The notes under the pieces: generated by a model
Seen by the model: the letters and a program-made list of their open reading frames with translations, nothing else
The model's database searches: none
Told to the model about the DNA's origin: nothing
Part shown: positions 45,966 to 56,856 of the stretch, piece by piece
How positions within the stretch are numbered: the first letter of the stretch is position 1
How the letters are laid out: every line of letters starts with the position of its first letter
Translations under genes and position numbers: made by a program
Assembly (NCBI GenBank): GCA_016987375.1
Contig: PJRA01000519.1
Location: 885,617-946,324 of the forward strand
DNA length: 60,708 nucleotides
DNA from: Brachionus koreanus
Lineage: Eukaryota; Rotifera; Eurotatoria; Ploima; Brachionidae
Direction: 5' to 3'

Positions 45966-46309
45966 TTCAATATTTTTCTTAAAATTAAAGCAATTTGTCA
46001 CTGTAAAATAAGAACGATAGTTGCTTTAATAGTTTATTGCAATAAAGAATATAATAAAAATAATCTTCGATAATCTGACCCATCTGGTTCGATAATTTGA
46101 TGTCAGAAAAATGAAAATGTCGCAAACTTTATAGTCGGGAATTGATAAAAAATTATTTATTATTATTATTTTTATTAGTTTAAAGTCACATTGACAGAAT
46201 TAAAAAGAGTTGGAAAAATATTCATATCAAGAGTGTAATAAAAAAATATATATAAAAGTTAAACTTGAGCAAAGTCTACTCTTAGAAGACCGTTAAGTAA
46301 GTTGTATCA

Positions 46310-47440
46310 ATAAAAGATATTAATTTCTTCCTTGACTCTATGGTTAATTTTGTTTATGATAAATCTAATCGAATCGACTAAACCAGTATTTAAGCTTTTA
46401 AAGCTAAATTCTATCAAAGTTTTAACCATTTTTAGCTGATAGTCGAGGCAGTTGATATACAATCGCTTTTCAAGAACATTCAATTGAACACAAACGATGT
46501 ATTTTTCTTGCTGAATGTTTCGTTCTCTCTCATTTAAGAGAATAGTTCATAACTACCAAAATCTCTAGTCAGTTGTTCTAAAAAAAAATCTTATGTTTAT
46601 AGTAAATTTGGCTAACCGATTCTAAATTGAGTGCTTCATTCAAAGGAGTTGTATGTGTATATTTTTTTAAGCCAACCATTTGTTTAATTATCATACTTTG
46701 TCTGCTATCAAATTCTTTTAGCATACTAAGGTCATAAAGGGAATAAAAACTTCTCTCAACTTTTTTACACTTTTCTTCAATGAAGTCAATCATTAACTTG
46801 TTGTTACCGATTGGAAGTTCCAAGTATTCAAAACCATTGGTCAAAATGAAAATAACTTTTAATTTTTATATTTTTACATTCTCATATTTTTAGATTTTGT
46901 GCAATATTTAAGAAATTTTTTAATTTTATTTTTCTGGTTTTAAATAATTTGAGAGAGTTTTTCTAATTTTCTGAAAAATTGCATTAAGAATGTAAAAATG
47001 TAAAATTATTTTCATTTTTGACATACGGTAAACGATTACCAACAACGGTAATGTTCGTCTCTATCATCTTATTTATATTAGACATTGTAACACATACTGA
47101 TTCATTCAGATTAAATTCAATTTTCCAAACCTGAGCGTAACTGAAACATACTTCCAACAACTTGACTGCAAGGCCATTTGATTGTGATAATACATACTTA
47201 TATATGCATAATTATATCGTCACAATATGCATCAACAGTTAAGTTTAAGTTATTAATTCTGGCATCAATATCTAAACTTATGGATTAAAAAATGTCGGAT
47301 AAAAGAATATTTTATTACATTTTTGTTCCAAAATTTAACAGATTTTTCTTTTAATATCTAGAGTTAAATCTGTAGGATTTATTTTAATCCCAGTTCATCA
47401 ATTTGCTGTTTTGAAACAATTAACTTTAATGCTTTTTTAT
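46310..47440 (-). mobile_element. LINE reverse-transcriptase relic interrupted by a foldback element
   Basis: The minus strand gives, in order with frameshifts: INNLNLTVDAYCDDI (RT motif C, AxxDD), SQSNGLAVKLLEVCFSYAQV with WKIEFNLNES, and TVVGNRLP. A foldback insert (47022-46839) follows. Then come FEYLELPIGNNK, RQSMIIKQMVGLKKYTHTTP, LNEALNLESV and FFLEQLTRDFG, continuing to about 46310. These are the YADD, LLxxCxxYxxxWxIxFN, YLGxPIG and KxLxGLxxxxHTTPLxxAL blocks of a non-LTR RT. The insert falls between two blocks that are adjacent in intact elements. Confidence 0.78.
46839..47022. mobile_element. Foldback MITE inside a LINE relic
   Basis: An inverted-repeat element of about 184 bp with outer words GGTCAAAATGAAAATAA and, on the other strand, GTCAAAAATGAAAATAA. 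It has the same size and interior (CATATTTTTAGATTTT, AATATTTAAGAAAT, TCTGAAAAATTGCA) as the element at 56667-56848. No target duplication remains. It splits the RT reading of the host LINE. Confidence 0.78.
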
Positions 47441-47590
47441 GTTAGATAAAAGAAAAAAATAATAAAGCATAAGAAATTAAACCATAGCATAATGAATAAA
47501 AAGTTAAGATTTTTTTTTTCGCAAATTTTTTTATTAAACAAAAAAATTTTTGTAAAGTGAATGGAACAATTGGCAAATTTTCGTTTCACT

Positions 47591-47638
47591 NNNNNNNNNN
47601 NNNNNNNNNNNNNNNNNNNNNNNNNNNNNNNNNNNNNN
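47591..47638. other. Assembly gap (48 N)
   Basis: A run of N bases. The true length of missing sequence is unknown. Confidence 0.99.
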
Positions 47639-48210
47639 TATACATTACTTAATTTTTGTTGGTTTATGCGCTATTAAATTTTTTTTATACTATAACTTTT
47701 TTATTTTATGCGTCAAATACATTTTTCCATTTAATTGGTCGGATTAAAAGATAAATTTAACAATAGTTTTTTCTGAATAGTGAAAAAACTTGTCGGATTT
47801 TCAAAAATTATCCGAGATGTTGTGTCGGATCCATTGTCTGAGTGTCCATTGTTAGTCTAAAAAGGTACAATACAGACATTTTGTTGTTTGAACTGTTTGA
47901 TGAGAAACGGAACGCTACTTGTGCTAGCACTAACTCAATTAATAAACAGCATTTAAAAATTACAAATTCATTGCTATAATTAATTAAATGTACTTTTTTT
48001 ATACCCATAATAAATTAACAATTTTTTTTATCTTTTTTAAATGGACCTTTTTTTTTTAATTGAGCGATTATAAAAATTTTCAAACTAAATAATTTTAAAA
48101 AAATAAAACCATAATTTTGTTAAGAATTTTGTTTAGTTTCAAAATTTGTACAAAAATATATAGACAAAAAAGTAAAACTCGAAAAATTTAAAAAAAGTAA
48201 AATTTTTGTT
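47639..48210. other. AT-rich spacer, nothing recognised
   Basis: Contains TGTCGGAT-type words near 47790-47830 but no gene or defined repeat. Confidence 0.35.
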
Positions 48211-48400
48211 TCAATATAACCAGTTCAGAATAAACAACATTTTATTCTCTATCAGAAAAAGTGTCCATCGAGTAGATTCGATTGATATTATTCTGAGATA
48301 AAACGACTTAAATAAGATATATTTTATATGAGGATGTAAAGTTTCAGTCCTTCTAGCGAAAAAAATAATTCTGATTATGATCTTGATCTTAGATTTCAAT
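48211..48400 (-). repeat. Dispersed repeat copy B (shared with about 11.2-11.4 kb)
   Basis: The minus-strand reading RRTETLHPHIKYILF parallels RGSETLQPYIECILF at 11.3 kb. DNA words GTAAAGTTTCAG, AATAAGATA and ATTCTCTATC are shared in the same order. Transposon-derived; class unknown. Confidence 0.55.
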
Positions 48401-48948
48401 TTTTAGAAGACACTTTTGAAGACAGTTATTAGAATTTCAAATTTGAAGCCAAGTTGTTTGAACTGTTCGATAGACAATATTCATGTTTTTAATGATTCTT
48501 TTCCAACTGTTTTATATTTATTTTTCAAAACAAATAAAAAATAATAAGTAAAAAATCTTTTATTAGAATTAAAATTTTTTTAATTTTAAAAAAATATTAA
48601 AATCTCTTTTGAAAAAAAAATTGATAAATAAAAATAAAAAGAAAATATCCAATTTTTTTTTGTTAAAAAAACCCTAAGCACTTGATAAACCAAAATTTTA
48701 TATAGGCCTTGTAATTTTCTATTAATGGGGTCACATCTAACAAATTGACTTAAAGACTGCTTTATAAAACGAGAAAAAAAAATTGATGGAAAAAATCACC
48801 ATTCATAGATTTAGTTGGATTAGGCTTTATCTATGTAAGTTAAAAAAAAAAAAAAACTCTTTTATTCATTTTCGAACATATATAAATAGCGGAAAAAGTA
48901 AGTAGATAGATTTTTATTCCAAAAAAGAAAAGAAAAAAAAAAGAAAAA

Positions 48949-51900
48949 TTATTCAATATAAACATTGGTAACCGTGACATCACCTGTGGATATTGTCTGG
49001 CATCCGATACTAACCATTTCAGCACCTGAATTACTACTTGGTTTAGCGAACTCTTTTTCAGATATATTATCAGGCGATTGTTTCATAAACTTTGTTGTTT
49101 TGTTCTCGGCATTTTCTTGAACATTCGAGAACGAGTTAATACTCTTCGATGTGGATATCGGGTCGGTTTTGTTCAATTGCATTAGGTTACTGGCACTTGC
49201 CGAGTGTATCAAAGACGAATTCAACGATTCGTTTAGAACCGAATTTTCTTCAGAATTAGCACCGTTCTGGCCGGATGGTTGAAACTCGCCATCCAATTGG
49301 TATTGATTGAAATCTCCACTACCAATGTTTACACTGTTCATCAAACTAGATCCATTGCTATTTGGCGCACTGTTCAATATGCCATTTATGTTTGTTTCCT
49401 CGATTGGAGTGGACACATTTTGAACTGGAGAATTAGATGTTGGCGGAGGTGATTGAACACTATTTTGCTGACTCGGCAAATAGAATCCAGTTGGCTGAAA
49501 CATTTGACCTGGAGTAAATGTATTAAAGGGTAGTTGGGTGTTAATTAGATTACGCGGGTAACCACCATGAGAAGAGGATGTGGACGAATCGTCCGATTTA
49601 TCTGCGTCCGAGTGTGAAGACATGTTGTCCAAAATTCCCATCACGTTTGTCGAACTGTTTGACTGTTGAGGCTTCATTTTGATCCAAGTCTTGATCGAGC
49701 GCCATTTGGTGCTACCATCTCTCGGACCTATCATGGCATTGAAGCACAATCGGTCGCCAGTGTGCAATATGGTCGTCAAGTCCGAAAATGTTTCGAATTG
49801 ACAGCTTTGTATGTCAAAGAATACTTGCTCATTATTGTCCATGTTTAGAATGCCATATTTTGGAAATATGCGCAAAATTACTCCGCTGTTTGTTATTATA
49901 CCTGTTTTAAATAGATTTTATTAATAAAATTATAATAAAAACAAATTTGTTTTAATTTGAGTTTTTTGCTAGTTTTATTTTTAAAACAGCTGGTTTATCT
50001 ATCACATAAAATATCGATTAGATTTTTTGATTTAAATTTTTTTTTTTAATTTTAATATTCTAACTGATGTTTATGCTTTTTTAGTTTATTCATTAATTTA
50101 AACATTTAGACATTGGTAGGAGAAAAATGAAGACTTGATTAAATAATCAATAAATTTTAAAGTTAATTTTAAATTTTAAAATTTTTTTAAATTGTCTTGG
50201 AACTATGATAAATAGACAAATAGGGAATTTGGCAATTTTTCGGACCTTTTACAAAAAAATAAATTTTGACCAAATTAAAGTTATTTTCGCAATCCTCGAT
50301 ATTTTTTTACCTAAAAATTTTTTTTTATATTTTGCCGTAAAATTCAATCAAAAAAAATTCACCCCATTCACACATTAAATAATTGCCCCATCTTACTACA
50401 TATGTCTTTTTTGAACTTTTAAGAGCATATTATTTCAAAAATAGATGATTATTAGCAATCTTGACTCATATGACTTAATCCAAAACACTTGGCTATGCTT
50501 TGCTACACATTAACACTCAAAAACCGGATGACTTTTTTGACTCTTTTATTTAAATCGTTTTTAATACTTTTTTTCAATGAAAATAAAATTATTTTATAGA
50601 AAAAATTAAATAATTTTATAATATTTTCTATTTAAGATATGGTTGAAAAAAAATTATAAAAAAATGCTTAAATTTATTGAATAAGAAACAAATAAAGGAA
50701 GTTACAAAAGGGACTCAAAAGACCCCTCCGATTTTTGAGTGTTAATATAATTCTATTTTCAAATTTGTAATGATTACTTTTATAACTTTTAATTACTTTT
50801 AAAACTAAATAAATGAGGTGCTAATTGGTTAATATTGACATGGGTACTAGCCTGTTGATTAACCTTGAAATAATAATAAAAATTTTATCCAGACGAAACC
50901 GGTCCCGCATTTTTGATGAAAGGGGTTTAAACATGCGCCCCGTATTGCAGTGATATTTTGAAGATTTTTCCACCCTTAGCGGGTTTTGAACCTTCGATCC
51001 TCTTCTGGCATGACTAACACACAAACTGCTCGGCTATACGGGCTAAAAATTTACTCTTAGTTAATCTAAATCATAATTACCGAGAATTCAATTTTATTTA
51101 TCTTCCTTTTTTTTTCTTAAATTTTTCGATTCTAAAATCATTTATAGATCAAAATTTATAAAAAAAAAAAGTAATTTCAAAATTAAATAAAATAAATATA
51201 AAAGTAATTCAATTTGACAAACTCAATTTTCGTTTTTTTAACTCTAAATATTCAACCTATATGCTGATATAAATTTATGCTATTAAAATCTACAATATTT
51301 TTATTGTTTTCATTGTAATTAGTATAGCCCAACAACAAGTGTCTAAATAAAGTAATGTTTTGCTGATAATTTGAGACTTCTCTATCATAGAGACTATTAA
51401 GAATAAATTTGATTCAGTCTAATAGACCCAAATTTTTACATTTGTGTCCATTTCCTATTAGCTTTGATATTAATTTGCTAGCGTAAATTTGTTTCATTAA
51501 TTCATTAGTATGGATTTGATTGAACATAAAAAAATTTTATAAACAAAGTGTTTTTTATAAACAGTTTGTATAGAATCAATATAACTAGCTAAAAAAATGG
51601 AGACGTTATGACAAATTTTGAAACTCCTATTGAATTAATTTTAATTTAATACTACATTTTTTTACTATATTTTACTAGCATTGCCTTTTGGCATTTTTTT
51701 GAATCTAAATAAATAATTTTTTAATTTTTTTGCTTTTGATTTTTTTGATATTATTTGATCTCAATTTTGATAAGCTTAGAATCAAAAAAATCTATTTTAT
51801 TTTGACTCTACTATTTCTCGATTAGATATAATTTTCATTAGCTATTGATAGAGATTTTCAGCAATTTTAGATGAAAAAATTTAGACCCAATTTTCAGATT

Positions 51901-53362
51901 TTGACCTTAAATTTTATTTTTGTTCTGTTTTTATTTAAAAAAAAGACTTTCTAAAATTAAACCTGCTTTAGATTCAAAAAACTGTTCTATTACAAACTCC
52001 TTCCAGTGCTAAAAGTACTTATTCTTTAATTTTAGGCTTTAAACAAATTTTAATAAAACACTAAATCATGAGACTTAACATCTATAAATGCAAATTTTGT
52101 TGTTGATTGGAATTGAACAGTAGTAACCTACCTGGATTATCTTGACCAATGAAAGCATTATTAGGACTGGCTACTGAACCATTTGCATTTGTGTTGGCAG
52201 CATCTTTGAGTATTAACGCTTTTACAGCGTCTTGTTTTACACTAACACAACCATCCGGATGTAGCTGAAAAATAGCCGAGTGTCGTTTGAAAAATTGAAT
52301 TAAATCCTCTCGTGTAAAGCCAACAATGTTGCTGACTTGCTCGGGAGCACGCGATATTAGGCCGGGTATAGTTTGCAAAAGCATGCGACCATTCTTGTGA
52401 AGTATTCTCATTACATAATGAACTGCTTTTACTTCGACTGGTGTAAGTCTGGGCTTCTGACTGGTAGCATTGATAACTTGATTTGGGTTTATAATGGGCG
52501 GCGCCATGCCACTGCTGAGTATAGTTGAAGAAGAGTTAATGAGCGACGATGTTAGACTTGTTGGTGTGGTAGGCAAGACACAAGCACTGTATCGATTGCT
52601 TTGTTTAAATGAGTGTGTTCTGGTGAGAACGCCGCTGCCTAGCGCCACCGAGGTGGGTACGCGCCGCTTTGGAGGCGGAGACGGTGGCGGAAACGGAGCA
52701 CTCGACACATCGGCTCTTCCCTTCAGACCGCAGTACTCTTCGCGTACCACAAATATGTGCGGATACTTGAGCAAAAATTGCTTGAACTCGTTCTGTGGGC
52801 CGACAAATTTTCGTATGTCACTTGAGGATTGTGAGGCATGGCCGGCCACACTTACTATCGGGAGCCAATCCTCTTCGCGCTTATTCATTTGTTTGCGAAA
52901 AAAGGCAATCGCCTCTTGCTCAATTTCTTTCATTGTCTTAGAGCTTTCTTGCGCTTCGACTTGGCCATTTGGAGTCGACGAGGAAGAAGACGACGACGAG
53001 TTTATATCGCCCGAAGAACTCGAGTCGTTCGGGTCCGAGCCCGCCTTTGTCTTTTTTCTCAAGTAGCGTTCCGGGGTGCCGGACAAACGCGGCAATTGAC
53101 TGCCACCGCTATTCGCAGAGATCAGGTCGCCGTTCACAGTGAACAATGACGGGTAGCGTTGCAAAAACTGCTTCAGGCCTTGCTCGTTTCCGCCTACAGC
53201 GCGAAGCATTTGTGGTGTGAACGACTTGTCGCCAAAGCTGTCGTACAGTTCCTCCAGTGTCAATGTTTGCTTGCTATTTCGCATCAATACGTCTAGCATA
53301 AACAAAATGGCTTGGTGAGCCACGCACGGCTCGTCTATTGAAATATCATGAGCTTTTTCCAT
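48949..53362 (-). CDS. Egalitarian-like protein: three winged-helix repeats plus a beta-barrel-like domain, 2 exons
   Basis: Exons 53362-52132 and 49901-48949 join in frame (CCAG|GTAGGT and TTTAAAACAG|G), giving 727 aa. Three repeats of one winged-helix unit lie near 15-85, 148-215 and 310-378. Each ends in a basic/aromatic stretch: LKQFLQRYPSLFTVNGD, FKQFLLKYPHIFVV, LIQFFKRHSAIFQLHPDG. This FL-x-x-(Y/H)P-x-LF-x-(L/V) pattern is that of the Egal-1 winged-helix domain known from Drosophila Egalitarian. Across the exon junction (412-486) comes GVILRIFPKYGIL, QVFFDI, GDRLCFNAM and KWRSIKTW. It looks like a small OB/cold-shock-type barrel with conserved aromatics. The rest (490-727) is Ser/Asn/Gln-rich and disordered. 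Egalitarian's 3'-5' exonuclease-like domain is absent. RNA binding is inferred from the family. An in-frame Ser run (124-129) and a Pro patch lie in the linkers. Confidence 0.82.
50514..50741. mobile_element. piggyBac-type MITE, CACTCAAAA group, intact
   Basis: The termini CACTCAAAAACCGGA and (other strand) CACTCAAAAATCGGA match at 14 of 15 positions. TTAA flanks at 50510-50513 and 50742-50745. Length is 228 bp with no ORF. The right-hand region matches 24640-24710, and the terminus matches the end of the piggyBac relic near 1550. Confidence 0.88.
50878..51043 (-). mobile_element. tRNA-derived SINE-like element
   Basis: The minus strand starts GCCCGTATAGCCGAGCAGTT at 51043. TAGCCGAGCAGTTTG resembles an RNA polymerase III A box, and GGTTCAAAACC at 50992-50982 is a perfect B box about 40 bp on. 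The expected tRNA acceptor pairing and 3' end are missing. Instead a unique GC-rich body follows (ACCCGCTAAGGGTGG, GCAATACGGGGCGC, GCGGGACCGGTTTCGTCTGG), then an AT-rich tail with TTATTATTATTT. This head-body-tail order indicates a SINE rather than a functional tRNA. Only one copy is visible here. Confidence 0.72.
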
Positions 53363-54118
53363 TTTAGCTTTATCTCTGGTCTGTTTGTTTAATCAATTTT
53401 TCATTTAATCTTTCATTAAAAAAAAAAACAAAAACAATAACAACGAAAACTTTTGTTCGAAATTGTTTAGAGAAAACAAACAGGATAGTCTAAAATAGCC
53501 TTCTCTTTCTAAATTGAATTTAAACAAAAATTATTAGTTTTTATTTTATTTATGAAAAAAAAATTTTTTTTTAGTTTCGAAAAAAATTCGGAAATTTTTC
53601 AGAAAATTTTTTAGAAATTTTAAAATTTTGAAATTTGAACTGATCAGGTCATCACTATTCAAAAAAAATTTTTTTATTGTTTTATTAATTTTTTTTTTTT
53701 AACCCTATTCTATCCTTGTGGATAATGGATTTATTAAATTACTTAATTAATATTTTTTAAAAATTGATAGCGAAAAGATGGTTATCAGAATAGTTTTAAG
53801 AAATTGAATTGAAATCAATTGAAATTTCAATTAAATGAATGTAGCGCTTACATGAATTAGAAGAAGAAGAAGACACAAGAATTTTAATGAACAAGATGGC
53901 ATTTGACACTACTTTTTTGAAAGCATTTTTACAAGCTAAGCTTCTTAAAAAGAGGTATAAAACTTGGATCAATAAATAAACCAACAGACTCATTGGTACC
54001 ATAAAGATTCAGCAAAAGAATCAAAAGATAAAAAAAAAATTTTTGTTTTTATAACAGATATTAATTTTTTTCATAAATTCAAAACACCCTTTGATAACTT
54101 TTTAGATTTTGAACAAGA
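53363..54118. other. Upstream region of the Egalitarian-like gene
   Basis: AT-rich with long homopolymer runs. It should include the promoter of the minus-strand gene. No element is distinctive. Confidence 0.4.
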
Positions 54119-54565
54119 CTAAACTTCAAGAATGCTACATACAGCGCTTGTACGGTTTCACTTAGAGTTTGCAATAAGTTCTTAGTGGTCATATTTAAAA
54201 AAAGAAATCAGTGAACTTGATGGTCAACTAATGTTGGTCTAACTGACCTCAAATAAGAAGAATGAGCGGTGATTTAATTCAGATCTAAAAGATCATAAAT
54301 GGCTATGAATGTGATCAATTTATTAATGGAATGAACTTTTCTTTCAATCACTTTTGAATCCCTTGTGCATTTTCAATCACAATGAACTTTTGGGAAAACA
54401 CACATAATGCATGGTAAGAGAAGATGCCAAAATTGTATGCATCGTTGTCATTTTTAACAACCCGTCTGGTTAAAATTTGGAATAGCCTTTCTGAAGAAAT
54501 AGTTAATTCTAAAAAAAAACTATTTTTAAAGTTAAATGGAATTATTTACTGCTATAGCTTGTAAA
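54119..54565 (+). mobile_element. LINE 3' ORF fragment
   Basis: The plus strand reads, with frameshifts, ECYIQRLYGFT, RRMSGDLIQI, INGYECDQFINGMNFSF, TTRLVKIWNSLSEEIVNS, then a LF-x-VK tail. It is the same RRxRGDLI then TxRxVxxWNxLxxxxVxS grammar as the other LINE tails in the window. Confidence 0.65.
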
Positions 54566-56666
54566 AGCTAAACCCTTTCTTTGGTCGCAGTATTTTTTAT
54601 TACTACTTTTTTTACGTTTTTACTAATCTTTAAATAAATTTTTTTTTTATCCTCAATACATATCTATCTATATCCTCTTGATATTATTTAGCATTTTTAT
54701 GATCGCATGCAGGCTGAAAAGAATGTTTTTAGACAATTCTGAACTACCTAATGGTCACGGCCATTAAATTATTATTCAAATAAAATAAATAAATAGAATC
54801 AAAAATAAAACCAGTTATTTTAATACAACTTGACGTAAATATTGATTATTTTTGGGCTTTGTATTAATTTTTCAGACTAAAAAATAGTAGATTCAATCAA
54901 GCATGTTCAATGATTAATAATATCAATAAAAATCTATTTTATGTTAAATATTATTAGCATTGTTTATTTCATTTGAAAAAAGAATCATCACTCTTGTTTA
55001 AAAAATCTAACTATTTCAGATAACGATTTTATTAATCAATTTGAAAATATTGAAATTAAAGCAGAAAATGTCCATCTATATACTCAATAATTGATTAGAA
55101 AATTTCGATAAATACTGTGCAAACTCTGTGAAACTAAAGAAAAAGAAAAAAATCATTTTTACTAATCCAATTCAAAATATTTAAATACAAAGCATGTGAT
55201 CTCAAACTAATTTCCTATAATATTTATTAAAATTAGACACATAAAATTTTCTTCAAATGTTTTTATTCTTATTTTTTTTTAATTACTACATCACTCATGA
55301 GGTGTTTCCTGAAATAAATAATACAAATTACTATGAAAATTGTCACCTATTCTGGATTATTAATTCAAAAATAGTTCTTTGATTTGCAGGCTAAAAAATT
55401 GCTGAATTGATTATGCTAAAATGATAGACTTTTTTTAATGCTATATTCAATAAACAGTATTGCTATTTTAATACTTGCTAATTAATGACCTATGATAGTT
55501 TAAGCTTGTTAAAATGAAACATTTTGTATAAGACTCGACATATGTGGGATTTTTTTAGAAGATTTTTTTTTAATCCTAAAATAGACTAATGTTGGCAAAC
55601 GAATTGGCGGTTTGTGAAAAGAAATCATATTAACTTGATCAAATATTTACAAAATTGAATAGAAAATATTTTAAATAACTTTTTTGATCAATAAAGTATG
55701 CTTAAGACGCAAGCTATGTCACAACTACTCAGTATAACAAATAGAAAATTTCTTAAATTATTTTTTAGACCATTAAATTATAATTACTTATTTTCACATA
55801 ATTAATTAATTTAGTATGATTTTTACCTTTAATAAAAAATTATTACTATTTTTTTTTTCTTAAAAATATTTTAGATTTAAAATTTGTCTGATGTTTCTTT
55901 TATTTAAAAACTGAGAAGATAAAGTTGATTTACACAAGATGCTCAAAAATTTCCAAGCTTTTAAATCGAAGCTTAATATTATAAAATTTTAAAGTTGATA
56001 CTTATTATTATTATTTATTTGTTTTAAGTCCCATAGACCAACTTATTTAAAAAAAAATACAACATTTTCGCATAGCAGTATCCTAAGGCAGTTATTAATT
56101 TTACGATAATTTATGTAAAAAATTCTATTTTTAAAAGATTGTTTATAATTTTAAATGGGTGGGTATTGTCCAACTTTTCTTAAAATTCTTCCTCTATTTT
56201 AAAAAAATTTTCAGATACTTATGATTTTCAGAAATGTAAGAATGAGTTAAACAACAAGCAAAATATTTACTATTCAAAATAATGACTCTCATCTGATTCT
56301 CAAATTTACTTAATTTAATTTTTTATTTCAGAAAAGATTACGCCAGATTTGGCGATGAAAAATATTGAATTATAAAAAAGACAATATTTTTTTATTTAAT
56401 TTTATTAAAGGCTATAAAAAACCAACTTTCCTATTTCAAATTTTTCTTTTGCACTATTTGCAATCCAATTCCATTTTTTATCTAGCTAAATATTCAAATA
56501 ACTAGAATTATTTAATCTAAATTAATATCTTAGTTTTCTTATTTATTTTGAATATTTATAAATGATCTTTCAACTCATTTGCGAAAAAAAATGCCGATGA
56601 AACTAAAGTTTTATCTAAAATTAAAAGTACAAAAGTTATGACACCAATAAATTAACTAAAACAACT
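54566..56666. other. Gene-poor AT-rich DNA
   Basis: About 2.1 kb with no coding frame, terminal repeat or RNA gene that I can support. Confidence 0.4.
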
Positions 56667-56848
56667 GGCCAAATGAAAATAGTATTACATTTTTACATTT
56701 TCATATTTTTAGATTTTTTGTGAAATATTTAAGAAATGTTTTAATTTTATTTTGGTTTACCAAATTATTTGAAGTAGATTTTTAATTTTCTGAAAAATTG
56801 CACAAAAAATCTAAAAATATGAAAATGTAAAATTATTTTCATTTTGCC
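56667..56848. mobile_element. Foldback MITE with perfect 8-bp target duplication
   Basis: A 182-bp element. The ends are GGCCAAATGAAAATA and, on the other strand, GGCAAAATGAAAATAA. Arms extend about 55 bp through TTTTACATTTTCATATTTTT. AAACAACT lies immediately outside both ends (56659-56666 and 56849-56856). The partner copy is at 46839-47022. Confidence 0.9.
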
Positions 56849-56856
56849 AAACAACT

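Larger units (their letters stand above)
49902..52131 (-). other. Intron of the Egalitarian-like gene
   Basis: A 2230-bp phase-1 intron, AT-rich, holding a piggyBac-type MITE and a tRNA-derived SINE. Otherwise nothing was recognised. Confidence 0.85.

Noticed and set aside
45814..46011. A complete LRR-containing gene
   Set aside because: Only one LRR turn is visible and the frame dissolves into low-complexity AT codons; kept only as a low-confidence relic.
50878..51043. A functional tRNA gene
   Set aside because: A and B boxes are present, but I cannot pair an acceptor stem or find a proper 3' end, and the sequence runs into a SINE-like body.
52494..53149. 190- and 103-codon plus-strand ORFs
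   Set aside because: They lie antisense to exon 1 of the Egalitarian-like gene, whose minus-strand frame shows the domain repeats; the plus-strand frames have no recognisable content.
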